Part shown: positions 1-13,200 of the stretch, piece after piece
How positions within the stretch are numbered: position 1 is the stretch's first letter
Layout: each line of letters starts with the position of its first letter
From: Helicoverpa zea
Taxonomy: Eukaryota; Arthropoda; Insecta; Lepidoptera; Noctuidae
NCBI RefSeq assembly: GCF_022581195.2
Contig: NC_061471.1
Span: 2,790,001-2,854,000 of the forward strand
Direction of reading: 5' to 3'
Length of the DNA stretch: 64,000 nucleotides
Made by a program: the position numbers and the translations under genes
The notes under the pieces: generated by a model
What the model was told of the DNA's origin: nothing
Database searches by the model: none
The model's input: the letters and a program-made list of their open reading frames with translations, nothing else

Positions 1-1026
1 AACTACATTCATTGATTATTGATATAATAATGTTGTTTTAATGCTCCTCAATTGTTAAAACGGTAAACAACCAGCAAAAATATTTTTATCGTAACTGCAA
101 CGCCATTGCAAAGTTACGTCGTCAGTTCAATCGCGACGTGTCAGGAACGCATTCTCTGAATGGCCGAACTATAATAGCCAAAATGTATTATTGATTTATG
201 AAGGGAGACTAAAATATGATTTGTTACCATAAAGATGATATTGCAATGTTTGCATTGCGTAAACTTAGTTTGATATTAATGAAATTATAGAAATTTCTTA
301 TGCGTAATAAAATCCATTTTATGAGAAAATATAATCAATAACTTATGGAATTAAAAGAGGTAAACAATTAAATATAATCAGTGAATCGAGGCCGATCGAT
401 ATTACTTGTCATGTAAAATGACATATGTTATTTATTGAACAAATCACATAGGAATATAGATTTAAGTATTTACACTCAAGGCTACCACTTACCATAATGA
501 TAACGATTGCTCAGACTTATATTATTATTTTATTACTTATTCATGTTTTAATATGATATATTTGATTTACCCCACCATATAGGTACTTTAAGTTTATCGA
601 AGAACTAACTAGAGGTTATAGATGGCATGACACAGCACGAATATTTTAAATTTGCACTCGACCAAGCTTCATATGGCTGTGTTAATTCTTAGTAATATGG
701 TCCCGTTTCACTCATTGGAACCCTAAAAAAACTTTATCAACCCCGCAGCATTGGTAAAAAATATATTTACACAACTTATCTTTCGCACCCCATCGAGTTG
801 ATAGAGCGCAGTCATTTTAGGAATGCCTGCATAGAATTTGTTATTATTAGCTAGAGTGAGTAAATACGAAGGATCATTTGGATTCCACCTTGGTAAAAAT
901 AACCGTTTACAGATGCCAACACATCAGCTACTATAAAGTCTACCAACTTTCTTCAATAGATTTTCAACCCTATCCAAAAAATATACAGTTCAATGTTGGT
1001 TGGGATTTCACAGATTGGAGTAGCTT

Positions 1027-1196
1027 GATGTGAAGAGTCTGACAACCAATCTTACCAAGAGGTATGGGGTTGTCCAGGTAAGTGGGTTGTGGAGGTCAGG
1101 GCAGACAGTCTCTCTATGAAAAACACCGGTATTCAGCTGCATCATCTTAGACTGGAAGCTCACCCCAACATATTTGGAAAAGGCTAGGCAGATGGA
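1027..1196 (+). mobile_element. SINE family A copy (gtagtcagaagcc type)
   Basis: Contains the shared blocks AGTCTGACAACCA, TCTTACCAAGAGGTAT, TTCAGCTGCATC and GGAAAAGGCTAGGCAGATG. Part of the most frequent SINE family in the window. Confidence 0.6.
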
Positions 1197-1237
1197 GTAA
1201 CTTAATGTGCCTTTCTACATGTAAAATTATCACTCAC

Positions 1238-4200
1238 TTTTCTTCAAACATAGCGAAGTCACCCAGCAGGTCTCCAATCCGGAGTCCATTGCGCGTGGCT
1301 TTGGATGAGTAGGTCGGGCCGATACCCTTCTTTGTGGTGCCTAGCGAGTTCTTCCCCTTTTCTGCCTCTTGGAGACCGTCCACCTAGAAAGATGTAAGGG
1401 TAACATTAGTAATGGAATTAAATGAAACTGATATGCTTTCGAAATATGTAAAATTGTATAGACTTGATCTGTCAGTTCAGACCAAAAATATGGTCCTATA
1501 TCACCAATCTTAGGACAACATTTGGCAAGGAACTCCTTCATAGGAAATTCGTGCTGTGTCAACATGAATTCTTCAATTTGGCAATTGTATTTAGCTCTCA
1601 AGAAATTCAGATAAAAATTGAATGTCTAAACATTTAATATGTTTGTATATGTTAATATGTAAACATTGTAAACAATTTTTGCCAACACCATTTTGGGCTA
1701 TTCTATGTCTGCGATTGCTATGACATGCGGATAGTAAGACTCAGTTTCTGTTATAACCAGCATAAAACTAACAAGTCGAAGTTACTTATCACTTCAACCT
1801 AGATGGTCACTATCACTAACAGACATATTAGCACACTTGTCATAACTCTCACATTATCACTCCACACACGTAATAATCATGTTTGTATAGACAAACGTTG
1901 GACTCTGATAACATAAATAGTTAGGGAGCAAAGTAACAAGGGTCGGTTGGTACACGAAGCGAGAAAGTGGGACAAACCAATATACAATGTGTTATAAAAG
2001 TATTCAAAAAATATACAGTCAAACCTGGATAAGTGAGAACTGGATAAGTGAGAAAACTCAATTAGTGAGAGTAATAGCCAGGAACCGTCATTTTAAGCTC
2101 CCAAAACCTTTTTAACATCTGCAATTTTACGACTCATTCTTAACTTTCGTGGCACCATTGTTTTTGTATTGTTTTCTCGTCAATATTGTACCTATTCTAT
2201 TTCGTGAAACTAATAATATTGTTATTCTATCGCATTCTTTTGGAACGGACACGTGTGCTTGTGTACCATCCTGGTTGTCGGAACTATAGTTATCAATTGC
2301 AAAGGAAAGTTCAGTTCTGCATCATGTCAAAACGCACAGATTCCGGAAACAGAAATAAAGATCATTACAATGAAGCTAGCTTCAAATGCGTTGGAGACGG
2401 TCCATCAGTACCTAGTTAGAGAAAAACGAAATACAAAAACAGAAACCCAAACGAAATTGACGGATTTTTTTAAGGGTAAATAATTTCTAAATAAAATAAA
2501 ATTACATAGTGCATTAATTTTTGTTTTGTTTTCGTAAGCATTTAAAATATATACACAATCCCACCAAAAACATTAAATGTAAAAAAAAGCCAATCCTCTA
2601 CGCAATTCCTCCACCGTAAAAAGTTTTGAGATCGCATAGAAGCCAAGTCCTGTTCAACTTTATTTGTTATAATAAATCAATATTTTGTGACTATATCAAT
2701 AGTTTTGTTCACATTACAATAATATTGACTTGGCCATGAGCACAATAAACTACAAATATAATACAGCATATCTTGGAGAGGGGAAAGTCAAACATGAAGT
2801 TTAATATTACAGAATTAAATACTTTTAGTTTATTTAATTGTTATTAAATGACCGTCAGTCAGTATCATCCAACATCAATGAACTGCACATGTACTATGGC
2901 TTATGTTTAGTCCATAGTGATCTCAAATTCCAATCAGTCCATAATCAGTCCAATCGTAAAATCATGTCCATATAGAATTTATCAATTCAATGGTATTTAC
3001 ACATTATTTCAAGGAGCGACTTTTAACTTGTGCTCACGGCCAAGACAATATTATTGTAATGTGAACAAAACTATTGATATAGTCACAAAATATTGATTTA
3101 TTATTACAAATAAAGTTGAACAGGACTTGGCTTCTATGCGATCTCAAAACTTTTTACGGTGGAGGAATTGCGTAGAGGATTGGCTTTTTTTTACATTTAA
3201 TGTTTTTGGTGGGATCTAATTTATTTTTTGTAGGTCTCTTTCTTCTCTAAGTATAGGTATAACAAATTAAATTAACTTACATGCAACTAACTAAATATGT
3301 ACACAACATTTTTTTTAAATAAACTAAAAAATTTCAAAATTGTCGAATTTTTGAATCGAATATCTTTAAAAATGAAAGAGATTTATTTCAGTGGTAGATG
3401 GCGCTATCACATGAAATTTGTTTTTTTTTTTTAGTACTACTTATACTAAGCTATATAACGAAACCATAGCGCGATTTAGACCAGGACAACGCCATCTATC
3501 GTGCGAGCATGCAGTATTTGTCGCACTGCATTAATATGAAAGATTTTATCATTATTCATTTCATTTTAACCTAGCTTAAACATAATAACAATACACCACA
3601 CTACGTAACAATAAAACAAATAATAACATTTTGTACATAAATAAATAACAAAGTTATCAATGCAGTCAAAATTCATACACAATGTTCTTGAAAGAACGCA
3701 AATATAAATTTGTTTCCTATTTTTTTATTAAGTTTTAAGGTTTTTATAATTTTCCCTTTATATGTAGCTAATAACCTATCTTGGTGCCAAATTTGAAGGT
3801 TCTAAGTTTGCTAGAAGTACCTTAGACTTTTGATGATCGGTCAGTGAGTCAGTGACAAAATGGTGTAACTTTGATCGCTCATAGCTCGTAAACTATTTAT
3901 TCAAATGTCTTGTAATTTTGAGACTGAGCTTGTTCTAATACTTACTCTTGGTCATCGAAAACCTAAACTCCTAGCTTTGTTCACATGGAAGATACAGAGG
4001 GCTGAAATAGCCGCGAAACGCTTCGAGAAAAGATGGTACGGCCGTGCCCGCTTTGCTCGAGTCTTGGCTGGGGCACTGCCGTGCCCTCAGATACATATAT
4101 GTTGTGCATATGATGCACATAATTCTATCATATGTAGGTATCTACATATTTACTACATTCGTAAATTCTGTGGTTTGTTGTAACACATACTTTAACAGTT

Positions 4201-7200
4201 TTGTACCTAAAAAAAAATTGTTTCCATTCACAAAGTTTCACAATGTACACACATTTATCTCACTTCAGCAGTACAGTACTGTTTTCGAAACATATTTTAA
4301 ACCGTTTCTGTTAAGTGTGTAAATTGTTTTATTCGCGGTAAAATACAATTGATATTATGGTTTAAAAAACATGGGTTATTGACCAGTTATAATGAGCCAT
4401 TTTACCCCCCTTCTAGTTTTACGAGTACTTATGTAACACCTTGTTTAAGATGTCAATAAGAAAGGCCGAGAGTCTAGCTACCAAATATTAGGGATATCGG
4501 TTTCCCCAATTAATTGGGTTGCGGATATTAGATGGAAAACGCTGTGTATCATTTTGGTATCCGTTCAGATATTATTAAATTAGTTCCAAATATCTGTGTA
4601 TCAGAAAACAAATATTACAGACTTTTTTGTATGTTTTTTTTTGTCATGTAAATATACTGTATGTTATGTGTAAATATACGTTATGAAATTCAAAGCTTTA
4701 TCAAGGACATAAGCCATCTATAATTTTGTTAGCCTACGTAAATCCTATAAAAGACTTTTAGAAGTACATAATACACTCGTAATTTGATTGTTACACAAAC
4801 TCATTATCACAGCCATATCGCGTAGGATCAAAGCGTATAAAACCGTTTATCCAACGTTATTTAGATTATACAATAACTAGCTGTTTTCCGCGGTTTCACT
4901 CGCGTTCCGTGAGAACTGTTCGTACGGGGATAATATACAGTCATGGACACGTAATTAAAGACACTGTTGGAATCTTAACTTACCGGGGCATTTCATCTGT
5001 ATTTCTTTTTTTACATTGCCGTGGGAACTTTCTTTTCTATTTTAAAATATTTAAGAAGCCATTGTGAAATGTTAAAACTAATGACTATATTTAATAATCC
5101 CCCGCCCCTAGTTTTTTTTTTCGCTTTATCCGAATCCCGAGCGGTATGATCCATAACGATAGCCTGGCCATCTAATTAAAGACACTCCATTTGCTCAGAG
5201 GAAGAAATACAAATTATTAATATTATTGGAGTTACCTTTCTACAACTACATTCCCTACTCTATAATTAAACATTCCAATAAGTATTAATATTTGGTTTAT
5301 TTCCTTTTACCTCAATAACAGTACAACATCCCTGAACGAGCAAGCGGTCAGTTTTGTAGAAGTCGCTAAGGGAATTTTCTTCCATGTTTAATTAAATTCT
5401 GTGTAAAATTGATCGATGTTCCATGTACGACTTATTGCCATGGTATTTTTCGCCTATTACCAGTTTTAGTTTCATTGGATTTGCAATAGGCCAAACCAAA
5501 ATGTCATAACTTGCCCGATCAAAGAATCATTTTTACTACTCTTGCAGTGTTTTTCAGAACTTTTCTAATTTGGAAAGTCCTAATGACCGGTAAATTATGC
5601 TTAGCTTATAACAATATGCTTATTTCTGAACTATTATAGTACTTGAATTCGCCTATTTTTAATAATACCTCTCTGAAAGGTCTTGCACAAACAGTGGCGA
5701 GCAGCCAAACACTATAACATTTTCGCCTCCTACGTTTGAGAACTTCCTTGGTGTACTTTGGTTCCATCGCATGTTTTGGAGGTGACTAAAATCATTTTTT
5801 TTTAGAATTTATCAAATTGCTTTGTTTTATCAGATAAAAAAATATTTTTTTAATACTTGTTCAGAGCAACTTTCACCTTTGATAGAAAACGCCAACTACT
5901 GTATGGATACGCGGTGCTTTCCCAAAAGTAAGATCTTCATATGCCCATGCCCTACAGCTTTTCCCGATCCGGTTGTAGTCTAAAAGTTCTGCAGACACGT
6001 TTGTTGTCCTTTTAGCATCAGAAGGCTTCCAAAAAAACCAGTACCGAATCATGTAAATGATTCACTATTTTATTATAACACCACAGTAAAGTCTGTTTGC
6101 GGACAAGTTTTCCTTGGCGTGGGTTTTCAGTTGTTCTCAAACCTTTACTTTTTTAGTGCCATTAACAAGGCATCTTTAATAATAAATTTATTACCATGTC
6201 CTTATTACAGTTCAAGTGGTATGAATGAATCCGCATGATAAAACTTTATTCAAAAAAGCCTGAAACATTTTACTTACCAAAATATTTGTTTTAGTCGTAT
6301 TGATTGGACTTAAATGAAAAATTTTAATGAAGGAAACCTAAATTATTACCTAATTTGAGTTCTCATAAATATTTTACTCACTTTAAAAAAAAAAGTATGG
6401 CGACTATTTTTATCTGTCGTTTTTTTTCCTTAACTTAGCTTTTACTGTCTTTAATTAGCTGACCAGCCAAGTATCCGCTACAAAAGTTAGTGTTCAGTTC
6501 CCATAGAGCGTTATGTCTAAAATATTAAAGAAAGTAAATATTTTTTGTCCTCAATTTAAAAAAACATAATGTAAGGTTTGTTTTAAAAATAATAACATTA
6601 CATTTTATACCGTGCTTTAGCTCATGTCAGTACCATAACTATTTATTTCACTTCGAGTCGGGGGGTGTCTTTAATTAGTTGAACATGACTGTACATATTA
6701 TATATGTATAGCCTAATTACTCGGGAAGAGTTTGGTTTTCCAAGAGTAAAATCATTTTCCAAATGGATTCGGTAGTTTCAAAGTCTTTAGGGTACAAACT
6801 GTCATTGAACATCCTTGACAGTCGTTATGGGTAGTCAGAAGCCAGGAAGCCTGACGCCTGACGCGTCTATCCAAAGGGTATCAGGTTGCCCGGGTAACTA
6901 GGTTGAGGAGGTAAGATAGGCAGTCGCTTTTTGTAAAATGATGGTAAGTACTCAATAGTTCACAAAAGGTTTGGGAGATGATGATGAGGGTACAAACCAA
7001 CATAAAAATGTTTCCTTTTTAATTTATTAGTATAGATATAAAGTAGGTACGCTAATGTTCCACAGATGAGTATATCTACGTCACAATTCGGGGCGTGACT
7101 CGTGTGACGGCACGGTGCACAAAAAAGATAAGTACACAGTCACCTTTAATGACTTACTAACGGATGTTTTACGTGTGTTGACGTCTGAAGGCCGATGCAA

Positions 7201-10200
7201 TCACATTTAATGTGCTAAATTAAGATGCTGATAACAATAATAAATATTGCCTGCACACAGCACAAGATATAAGAGAAACTTATGAAAGTTGTATTTGACA
7301 TAAATTTTACTGAATATAAGAGAAAACGGCATCTTTCCTGACAAGATTCAGCAAAGCGAATATGAGAAATTATTTGAGAGTCCACTATCATTTCAGGAAC
7401 TTTTCGTATTATAAAAGAAAATTATTTCTTTTAACATATTTTTTTGACAACGGTACCGTTTTGGTTTTTATGATGATTAGATCACGTTATGATTAGGTAA
7501 GCCATGTGGGAGTGCTTTTAATAGACGGCTATAGACGGTGACATTTTAGGATTTTTATTTTTAAATGAGACCTGAAAAAGTCAGAGCTGCAAAACTTGAC
7601 AAACTTCAAACACCTGACGTCGTTTTCTCCCTAAGAGACTTCCCGTCATCCTACGATATTATATATTTACTTTTTTTTGTATTCATTTTATCACCATGAA
7701 ACTGCAAGTAGGTACATAATTGTTGTCATCACAGCTAGTCAAAGGCCTCCCAAGAGCTGAGGAGATTTGCCCATACTCACCACGTTGGTCATGCGTGTTA
7801 GTGAGCGGTAATTAACAGAAAAAACAATGTTATAATTATGATAATATCATTCTAGAAATCTAGGTGAACTATTTCCAAGGTGACAAAACAAATGACACCG
7901 ATAAACTTTCGTACCACAGAGACGGGAAGCAGGCCTTTGCCCCTTACCGAGTCAATCACAAACTAATATTGTTTATTATATCATAAACGTGATACGCATC
8001 GTCTCGCCTCCTTGACCGTTTGATGACGTCACAGCGTACTCGCGCAAATTATATGCGCATACGTCACTCGTCACGCGTTTGCTTTTTCAGCGATTAGGCC
8101 TCACTTAGTGACTGTTTCAATTGTTGGCTTGTTACTTCGTTATTTTAATGGTCTTTTCGAAGAAATTGCCTTTATAAAGGTTCTTTTGAAATATCTGTGT
8201 TGCATTGTCGATAAGATTTCTTTCAGCCGGCGGAACATGATAGGCTTCATATGAATTATGGAACTTCTAGTAGGTGCAAGAGCTTTACTTGAAAGACTGT
8301 TTAAGCTAATGACAGAGAAATCACAGCAATATTTTCAAACTAGCTTCTGCCAGCGACTTCGTCCGCGTTAGATTTGGTCTTTGTGCAAAGAGAGGCTATC
8401 GAGAGTTAAACGTGTTATTGTGAGCCAACCATAAAAGATAGACATATACTGTCAAGGTAATATACCTATGTGTGGTAATATATAATTATTTTACATAATT
8501 TTAAGGAGAACATTTCCGTCATACTTGGTTTCTGTGTAGCTTTAACCATTAAGGCTGCATACGCGACGGAAACATAAAAAATGGAGTAACTTCTCCCGTT
8601 TTCCCAACATTTACCTTCACTGCTCTGCTCCTATTGATCGTAGCGTGATGAAAAGTACCCTATAACCTGCCCAGGAGTACGAAGAATTATTGTACCAAGT
8701 TTCATTGAAATCCGTCAAGTAGTTTTCGTTTCCATAACGAACATACAGACAGACAGACAGACAGACAGACAAAAATTTTACTGATTGCATTTTTGGCATC
8801 AGTATCGATCACGTATCACCCCCTAATAGTTATTTTGGAAATATATTAAATGTACAGAATTGACCTCTCTACAGATTTATTATAAGTATAGATCATGAGC
8901 TCCCCCCATGGTACATACTTCGTTCATACGGTTTGTTCCCACTAGTTCTACTAATTGAGGTGTAACAAAATAGTAGAACTAGTGGGAATTATGGTTTTTA
9001 TTGGTATTCCCACTAGTTCCACTGAACATTTGCAGTAGAACTAATGGGACATTTTGTTCTACTAGATAGAAGAAGTACAGTCGACGCGCCTGGGTGACAT
9101 CTCGCCGTGTCCGTGGCCCGTGGTTATCTGTAGTTGTGATTTTTATCAGAGCTCAAAATCGATAGCAGTCGGAATAACTTAGATTTTTTTCATGAATTTC
9201 AACAAAAAATAAATGTTTTTCTTTATAAAAGTACTAGGACAGCAGAAATGAAGAGGAGCTAGGTGGTGTTTAAAATCAGACATTGATATTTATCTACAAC
9301 ACTGCGAATGCTAATTAAAAGACATTGTTTATAATAATACACATTGAATAGGAATGTAAGTATACAATAACGCAAAAATAACTTTGAAGAGACTGGCTAT
9401 TTGAACTGCAGCCCTATAATTTAGGCAAAAAAATCTATACTAATATTATAAAGCTGAAGAGTTTGTTTGTTTGTTTGAACGCGCTAATCTCAGGAACTAC
9501 TGGTCCGATTTGAAAATTTCTTTCAGTGTTAGATAGCCCATTTATCGAGGAAGGCTATGGGCTACTTTTTATCCCGGTACGGGAAGTACTTCCCACGGGA
9601 TGCGGGTTAAACCGCTGGCAGAAGCTAGTATCAAACAAAAATAATCGTTTTAAAAAACACACTTAAAAAATTACAAAATAATTCGGACATTTACCGTCGT
9701 ACCACAAAAACTTTTAATAGTCTGTTGAACACTTGTCTAAAAATGTCAAACGACGTTGAACTAAGGTCCCTTTTGTAGCCACACTATTTTTAGACAAATG
9801 TTCAACAGATGTTTAACTTTTGTATTAAGACTGTTAGTTCCAAACATAACACTCACATCAAACTAACAAAATCAAAAATCAAAATCAAAAAATCAAAAAT
9901 CATTTATTCAAACTTGGCTGCAAGACAGCACTTTTTGAACGTCAGGAATTTACAATAGACAGCCCCCAAAACGCCCACCCTTCACCACTTCCTATGTGTT
10001 TTTGCTGGAAAGAAGAAGTGGCGCAACAAACTCCCCAGCAACACATGTCTGTCTGTCTGTAGGTTAGAAGAACCTTTTAACTAAACTAACTTTAGTGTGT
10101 TTTTTTTTTAATCAATGTGTCAAACACCACCACAATGGTGGTTTTTAAAAATCAAAAGAACAAAAAGATTAACTAGCTCCTCTTCATTTCTGCTATCCTA

Positions 10201-13200
10201 GTACTTATATAAAGAAAAACATTAGATTTTTGTTGAAAGTAATGAAAAAAATCTAAGTTATTCTGACTGCTATCGATTTTGAGCTCTAAAAAAAATCACA
10301 ACTATCGGCTGTCAACTGTACTTCTTCTGCCTAGTAGAACAAAATTATGTCCCATTAGTTCTACTGCCAATGTTCAGTGGAACTAGTGGGAATACCAATA
10401 AACTCCATAATTCCCACTAGTTCTACTATTTTGTTACACCTCAAATAGTAGAACTAGTGGGAAAAAAAGTTCCCATTAGTTCTACGGTAGAACTAAGCAG
10501 TAGAACTAGTGGGAACAAACCGTTCATACACGTACATACATGGTTCATACTAATGTTGTAGCCCGAATTCCTAAGATTCTAAAACAACTTCAACAAACAA
10601 AATCCTTCTCCTCAAAAGGCAAACAATCAATGTAGTTAGGAATGCAATAAGCAACTACTTTGGCATATTTAATCATAAATGTTGCAGCCTGTTATGGCGC
10701 GACCAATAGAAGCCATTGTTCTAATCCAAGCGTGGACTATAATATGGACTTCCCCGAGTACCAATCTTGGTACTACCCAATATAATAAAAAGGAAACATG
10801 TTTTTGCTTGTTTGTACTGTGCCTAGCCTTTTCCCACATATGTTGGGGTCGGTATCCAGTCTTACTGGATGCAACTAGGGCTGCCATCCGTCCGGGTTTC
10901 CCCGGATTTGTCCTCGTTTGGAGGCCGTCCGGGGGCCGTCCGGGCGGGGTTTCAAGAAGTGTCCGGGGAAAACCCGGACACTTTTCATGTAAGGAAGCAC
11001 CTCATTGAATTTAAGTATATGTTAATAGTAAAGGGATTACAAATTAGGTTCGGGGGAAAAATGCGATTTACGCCAAATGTCCGGGTTTTTTAAATGTTTG
11101 TCCGGGTTTGGCAAAATTCGAGATGGCAGCCCTAGATGCAACTGACTAATAGTGTTTTACAAGGAGCGACTGCCTATCTGATCTCCTCAACCCAGTTAAA
11201 CGGGCAACTCAATACCCCTTGATAAGACTGGTTGTCAGACTTTCTGGCTTCTGACTACCCGTAACAACAGCCAAAGATGCTCCGAAACAAATAAGCCATA
11301 ATTTTTTTTTCTTTGTTAGAAATCCACATCATTTTCGAATAACATATTTTGTGCGGGTACAGGTAGCAATTAACACGGGACGCGGGTAAAACCGCGGGGA
11401 AACAGCTAGTACTTCATATCGAGTAAGGGCTGGAACGATCCAGAATTATGTGAAGCTTGATAAAAGGCGTGTAAACAGAATGAAACAAGACAGGCCTTGT
11501 TATATTGTTAATTATTAGATTACTGAGAAATAACTGTAATAGCTTAGTCTGTGTTACAAAGTTTATTTTTCAAAGGTATTCTCAGAAGGGAACAAATATA
11601 ATGACCACCATAAAATGCTTTGATACCCTTAGTTTTGCAACCAGAAAAATCTACTGAACACCAGAAAAATAAAGTCTAAAAATGTAATAGTACCAGCTAT
11701 TTTAGTCACGACTTCACTTTAAATTGTATTCGACCACCAAATTTAGTAAATGATCACCAACTCTTGACGACCAAATTAATGTATTATTTTTGCCTAAATA
11801 AGTCACTGTGATTGCCATAAAATGTAGGCTTATTATCAAATAAAGTATTATGATGCCATATTAAGTTATGTGTCCGGCTTGCAATGCATGCGTGAGTGTC
11901 AGTATGACGAGTGACAGGGGAAAATGGAAGAAAATGACATATTGCGCCGACCCCAAGTAAAATTGGGAACAGGGCAGGAGAAAGAAGAAGAAGAATGTGT
12001 TTCTCAATACACTCCCTCGAAAACACACTCTTATCGCACTGTTTAGAGGCATGCAATAGACAATTTTCCACCCTAGTGCAGGAAAAGGGTCCCCATAATG
12101 TAATTACATTTATTGTATCAGGCCGAACTTATTTTTTTGGAGTCAGTTTACTTAAACAGGATAGCAAGATGTAAAAACTTTGATTATCATTTTATATTAA
12201 AACGCTGGTATAATTTTGATGATCATTCACTACTTTTGGTGATCATTTACTACTTTTGGGATAACAATGATTTATTTGGACTCATTTTGCTTAAATAGGA
12301 TAGCAGAATGTAAAAACTTTGGTTATCATTTTACTTTAAAATGGTGGTTTAATTTTGGTGATCATTTACTATTTTTGGCTTGCGCATGATTTATTTTGGA
12401 GTAATTTCACTTAAATGGGATAGCAAAGTGTTAAAACTTTGGTTATCATTTTACATTAAAATGCGAGTTTCATTTTGGTGATCATTTACTATTTTTGTCT
12501 GCTATTTGTTACTATTTCTGGTGATCAGTTAAACATAAGCCTTCTCAGAATAACATCACAATCCTTGTGTCCCTATGTACTATCTTTCCAAATATTTCTG
12601 ATACCCAAAAACATTTGCATGGAATGTCCAACGTTATTTTAGACCTCCACTTTAGACCCTTGCGCTTAATATAGCTATATTAAGTGTTCATTGTAGAAGC
12701 TTTGAAAACAATATTAGGTAGACAGATATGTAGATCTAATTTCCCCTCGAAAACCAGGCCCAAAATTGGTGTTCCTTCAAAACAAATGACTGCAAAAGTT
12801 CTTACCTGTTGATGCATATCGAAGACCAGATGTGCTCTGTCTGAAATGATGAGTCTGTCTTGCCATCCTTTCATGCCTTTCAGCTCGTTCTTTTTCAACT
12901 CCTCGAAGAGACCCGGGAGATGTATGACCACGCCATTGCCTGCACAAATAAACGAGAAAGATTAATTTTAGACTTTAAAAAAATGTCGGATTGCTCAGCG
13001 GTCGATAGGTTTAGCTCGGACAATCAAAGTTTTTCGATAAGATTTGGTTGAAAAAATATGTAAGGAGTCCAGTGGCTAACTTCAGAAGTGTAATGTTATT
13101 TGGCGCAAACTATACACCCCATCCAAGGTAAATTAACATGTTAGTCAGTGTCAGACATGTTCAGGGAAAATTCTGCCATGTTCAGATAGAAACAGTTTTT

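Larger units (their letters stand above)
4880..7040. mobile_element. Helitron-like repeat split by a Tc1-like element
   Basis: ACTAGCTGTTTTCCGCGGTT to 4935 and GTATAGCCTAATTACTCGGG from about 6706 are the parts before and after the 4936-6693 insertion. The family usually reads ...GGGATAA-TATAGCCTA..., so the join fits. Confidence 0.5.
8929..10522. mobile_element. Long-TIR element with repeated CCCACTAGTTCTAC palindromes
   Basis: Inverted arms 8929-9262 and 10173-10522, flanked by the direct repeat TTCATA (8923-8928, 10523-10528). Outer parts of both arms hold about eleven copies of CCCACTAGTTCTAC or its complement. The middle has later insertions: a Helitron-like copy at 9433-9632 and a LINE tail at 9855-10075. 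No coding frame. In AdSS intron 3. Confidence 0.75.

Noticed and set aside
1341..1601. Possible further AdSS coding sequence upstream of exon 4
   Set aside because: Its peptide does not match the enzyme, and exon 3 already joins exon 4 in phase at the acceptor before 1383.
8745..8772. Short (CAGA)n runs as CRISPR or functional satellites
   Set aside because: Simple microsatellites embedded in Helitron-like repeats; spacers absent.
10679..11093. 109- and 74-codon ORFs rich in Gly/Arg/Pro
   Set aside because: They span the boundary of a SINE and a MITE; chance frames through GTCCGGG repeats.
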